Below are positions 5,344-6,010 of a DNA stretch of 6,010 bases, piece after piece. The notes beneath the pieces are model-generated. The model was not told the origin of the DNA. It saw only the letters and a program-made list of their open reading frames with translations, and did not search any database. The DNA is from Chloroflexota bacterium. GTDB taxonomy: Bacteria; Chloroflexota; Dehalococcoidia; SM23-28-2; RBG-16-64-32. A program made the translations under genes and the position numbers. The DNA is taken from the NCBI GenBank assembly GCA_022561095.1, contig JADFRV010000136.1:1-6010 (forward strand), written 5' to 3'. How positions within the stretch are numbered: position 1 is the stretch's first letter; every line of letters starts with the position of its first letter.

Positions 5344-5368
5344 TGGACGCTCCTATCGTCCAATGGCG
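5338..5368 (-). promoter_or_regulatory. Perfect hairpin with Shine-Dalgarno in loop and start codon in stem
   Basis: Arms CGCCATTGGACG (5338-5349) and CGTCCAATGGCG (5357-5368) are exact complements over 12 bp around a 7-base loop. On the minus-strand mRNA the loop is ATAGGAG, the ribosome binding site of the 91-aa gene, and the ATG at 5341-5343 lies in the 3' arm. Folded RNA would hide the start codon while showing the Shine-Dalgarno; as DNA it is also a good palindromic operator. Confidence 0.8.
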
Positions 5369-5406
5369 CACCATCGGCTTTTCTCTCCCGCGAGCTCAGT
5401 CGGACT

Positions 5407-5433
5407 TCAACCGCCGAGCGTTCGGGCCCTCAT
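5407..5433 (-). CDS. Possible 8-codon leaderless leader peptide
   Basis: ATG at 5433 starts seven bases after the -10 hexamer, at the predicted transcription start, and reads MRARTLGG then TGA. It lies wholly in the leader of the replication operon, upstream of the start-codon hairpin. Two Arg codons are CGA and AGG, rarely used codons in many GC-rich bacteria. Existence as a translated leader is inferred from position only. Confidence 0.25.
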   Translation of the reverse strand: MRARTLGG

Positions 5434-5440
5434 TGCCCCG

Positions 5441-5469
5441 ATTGTAGCAAAGGGGCACAGCGCTGGCAA
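5441..5469 (-). promoter_or_regulatory. Promoter of the replication operon
   Basis: Minus strand: -35 TTGCCA (5464-5469, 5 of 6), 17-bp spacer, -10 TACAAT (5441-5446, 5 of 6) preceded by TGC, an extended -10. It begins directly after the stop codon of the zinc-ribbon-like gene. Predicted start near 5433 leaves a leader of about 90 bases before the ATG at 5343, with the short ORF and hairpin in it. Confidence 0.7.
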
Positions 5470-5898
5470 CTAAGTTTGGCGCTTTAGCCTTAACCGACCT
5501 GGTCTGTCTTCCTGCCAACCCTCATACGGCAGTGGCAACCACCAGTCGGGAAACTCCCAGGTCCGTATCGTCCATCCTTTGTGACAGTTGGGGCAGTAGA
5601 TTTGGAGGCGAAAGTACAGATCTCTTCTCAGCGGGACTCCCTGATCGCCAATTGGCGCGTTCTTAGGCGTCGAGCCGCCGGGGGCCCGGCGGCGTGGGGG
5701 ATGGATACTGCCACGGCGGACTCGCTGGGGCAGCCCGTACCGGGCGCTATACTCACCGTCTTGGCGGCGAAAGAGGCGGATAATGCCAGGGGCCACCCGC
5801 AGCCAATGGTCGCCCTCGTTCATACCTTCGACGGAGGCGAGCAGCGCCTTGTCCTTGGGGCATTTGATCGCGCCGATGGCATCAGGGATCGGACCCAC
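5470..5898 (-). CDS. Zinc-ribbon-like protein coupled to the integrase gene
   Basis: A 142-aa protein when started at the GTG at 5898. That start is preferred over the ATG at 5997 because the region upstream is the end of the integrase gene in another frame, and the integrase stop overlaps this GTG as TAGTG, a common coupling arrangement. The N-terminal knuckle is IKCPKDKALLASVEG (C13 only, the second Cys position is Asp/Lys) and the C-terminal one is IYCPNCHKG (C102, C105). The layout CPxx-LLAxxxG ... IxCPxC recalls the Com-like zinc ribbons of phages, but with a long Arg/Pro-rich insert between the halves and one knuckle incomplete, so zinc binding is uncertain. The C-terminus is rich in Trp and Pro (EFPDWWLPLPYEGW). 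Function unknown. Confidence 0.65.
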   Translation of the reverse strand: MGPIPDAIGAIKCPKDKALLASVEGMNEGDHWLRVAPGIIRLFRRQDGEYSARYGLPQRVRRGSIHPPRRRAPGGSTPKNAPIGDQGVPLRRDLYFRLQIYCPNCHKGWTIRTWEFPDWWLPLPYEGWQEDRPGRLRLKRQT

Positions 5899-6010
5899 TA
5901 GAGCCGATCCCCTAGCCCCAGCCGCTTGTGCGCGGCCATCGCCCGCTCCGTGGCCGCCGATGCCCCGTAGCGTTGTAGCATTGACCGCGACCTCCATCCC
6001 GTGATTCTCA
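5898..6010 (-). CDS. Tyrosine recombinase/integrase, C-terminal end, runs off right edge
   Basis: Only the last 37 codons are in the window, in a frame too short to stand out alone. They read TGWRSRSMLQRYGASAATER then AMAAHKRLGLGDRL and TAG at 5898-5900. GWxSxxMLxRYG is the box around the nucleophilic Tyr of phage-type tyrosine recombinases (Tyr codon at 5967-5969), and the tail ASAATERAMAAHKRLGLGDRL is close to the ends I know from actinobacterial and phage integrases. The enzyme would cut and rejoin element and host attachment sites. The catalytic Arg/His residues lie outside the window. Its presence identifies the genes to the left as an integrative element. Confidence 0.8.
   Translation of the reverse strand, partial: RITGWRSRSMLQRYGASAATERAMAAHKRLGLGDRL

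Noticed and set aside
5581..5901. A 106-codon plus-strand open frame
   Set aside because: Antisense to the zinc-ribbon-like gene, whose CPNC knuckle, TAGTG-coupled start and promoter-flanked end are better supported.

Overview
The window looks like a GC-rich genome of the Chloroflexota (Dehalococcoidia or SAR202-like). The main reason is a broken gene of a family I associate with that phylum: an alpha/beta-hydrolase domain (motifs SHIQLEWQ-like, YESRGHGLSDRD, HPERVSHLILW) fused to a class III nucleotide cyclase (FTDVEGSTALTQRLGD, MGDGFMASF). This rests on family recognition, not a search. Nearly every gene reads on the minus strand.

Left part (1-2536), chromosomal in style but damaged. A TY-Chap-like gene enters from the left edge and carries two single-base frameshifts (1-490). 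An intact cupin gene (612-911) sits behind a near-consensus promoter (957-984). A 36-bp direct repeat (533-568 and 1041-1076), each copy holding a TTGACA-17-[CA/CG]CAAT promoter, lies in both intergenic gaps. The hydrolase-cyclase gene is split: its N-terminal part (2063-2536, two frameshifts) and its cyclase part (1079 to about 1590) are separated by about 0.47 kb of foreign sequence. That insert holds the 3' end of an unrelated plus-strand gene (to 1714) and, 5 bp from it and convergent, a complete small exported Ala/Glu-rich protein gene (1720-1995) with its own promoter.

Middle part (2537-3068): about 530 bp that I read as non-coding, less GC-rich to the eye, with three GAGCRGATA boxes and small repeats. 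It probably contains the boundary between host DNA and a mobile element.

Right part (3069-6010), an integrated element read leftward. The last 37 codons of a tyrosine recombinase (MLQRYG active-site Tyr) enter from the right edge. Its stop overlaps the GTG start of a zinc-ribbon-like protein as TAGTG. A strong promoter (5441-5469) then drives a tightly coupled operon with ATGA overlaps: a 91-aa basic protein, a 60-aa Cys-rich protein and a 409-aa zinc-ribbon/RepA-type ATPase. A separate promoter drives a 167-aa helix-turn-helix protein of small-terminase type, which appears leaderless. No capsid, portal or large terminase gene follows, so a phage satellite, a decayed prophage or a small integrative element are all possible. 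The replication operon leader is the most unusual feature: a leaderless 8-codon ORF at the predicted transcript start, then a perfect 12-bp hairpin with the Shine-Dalgarno in its loop and the start codon in its stem.
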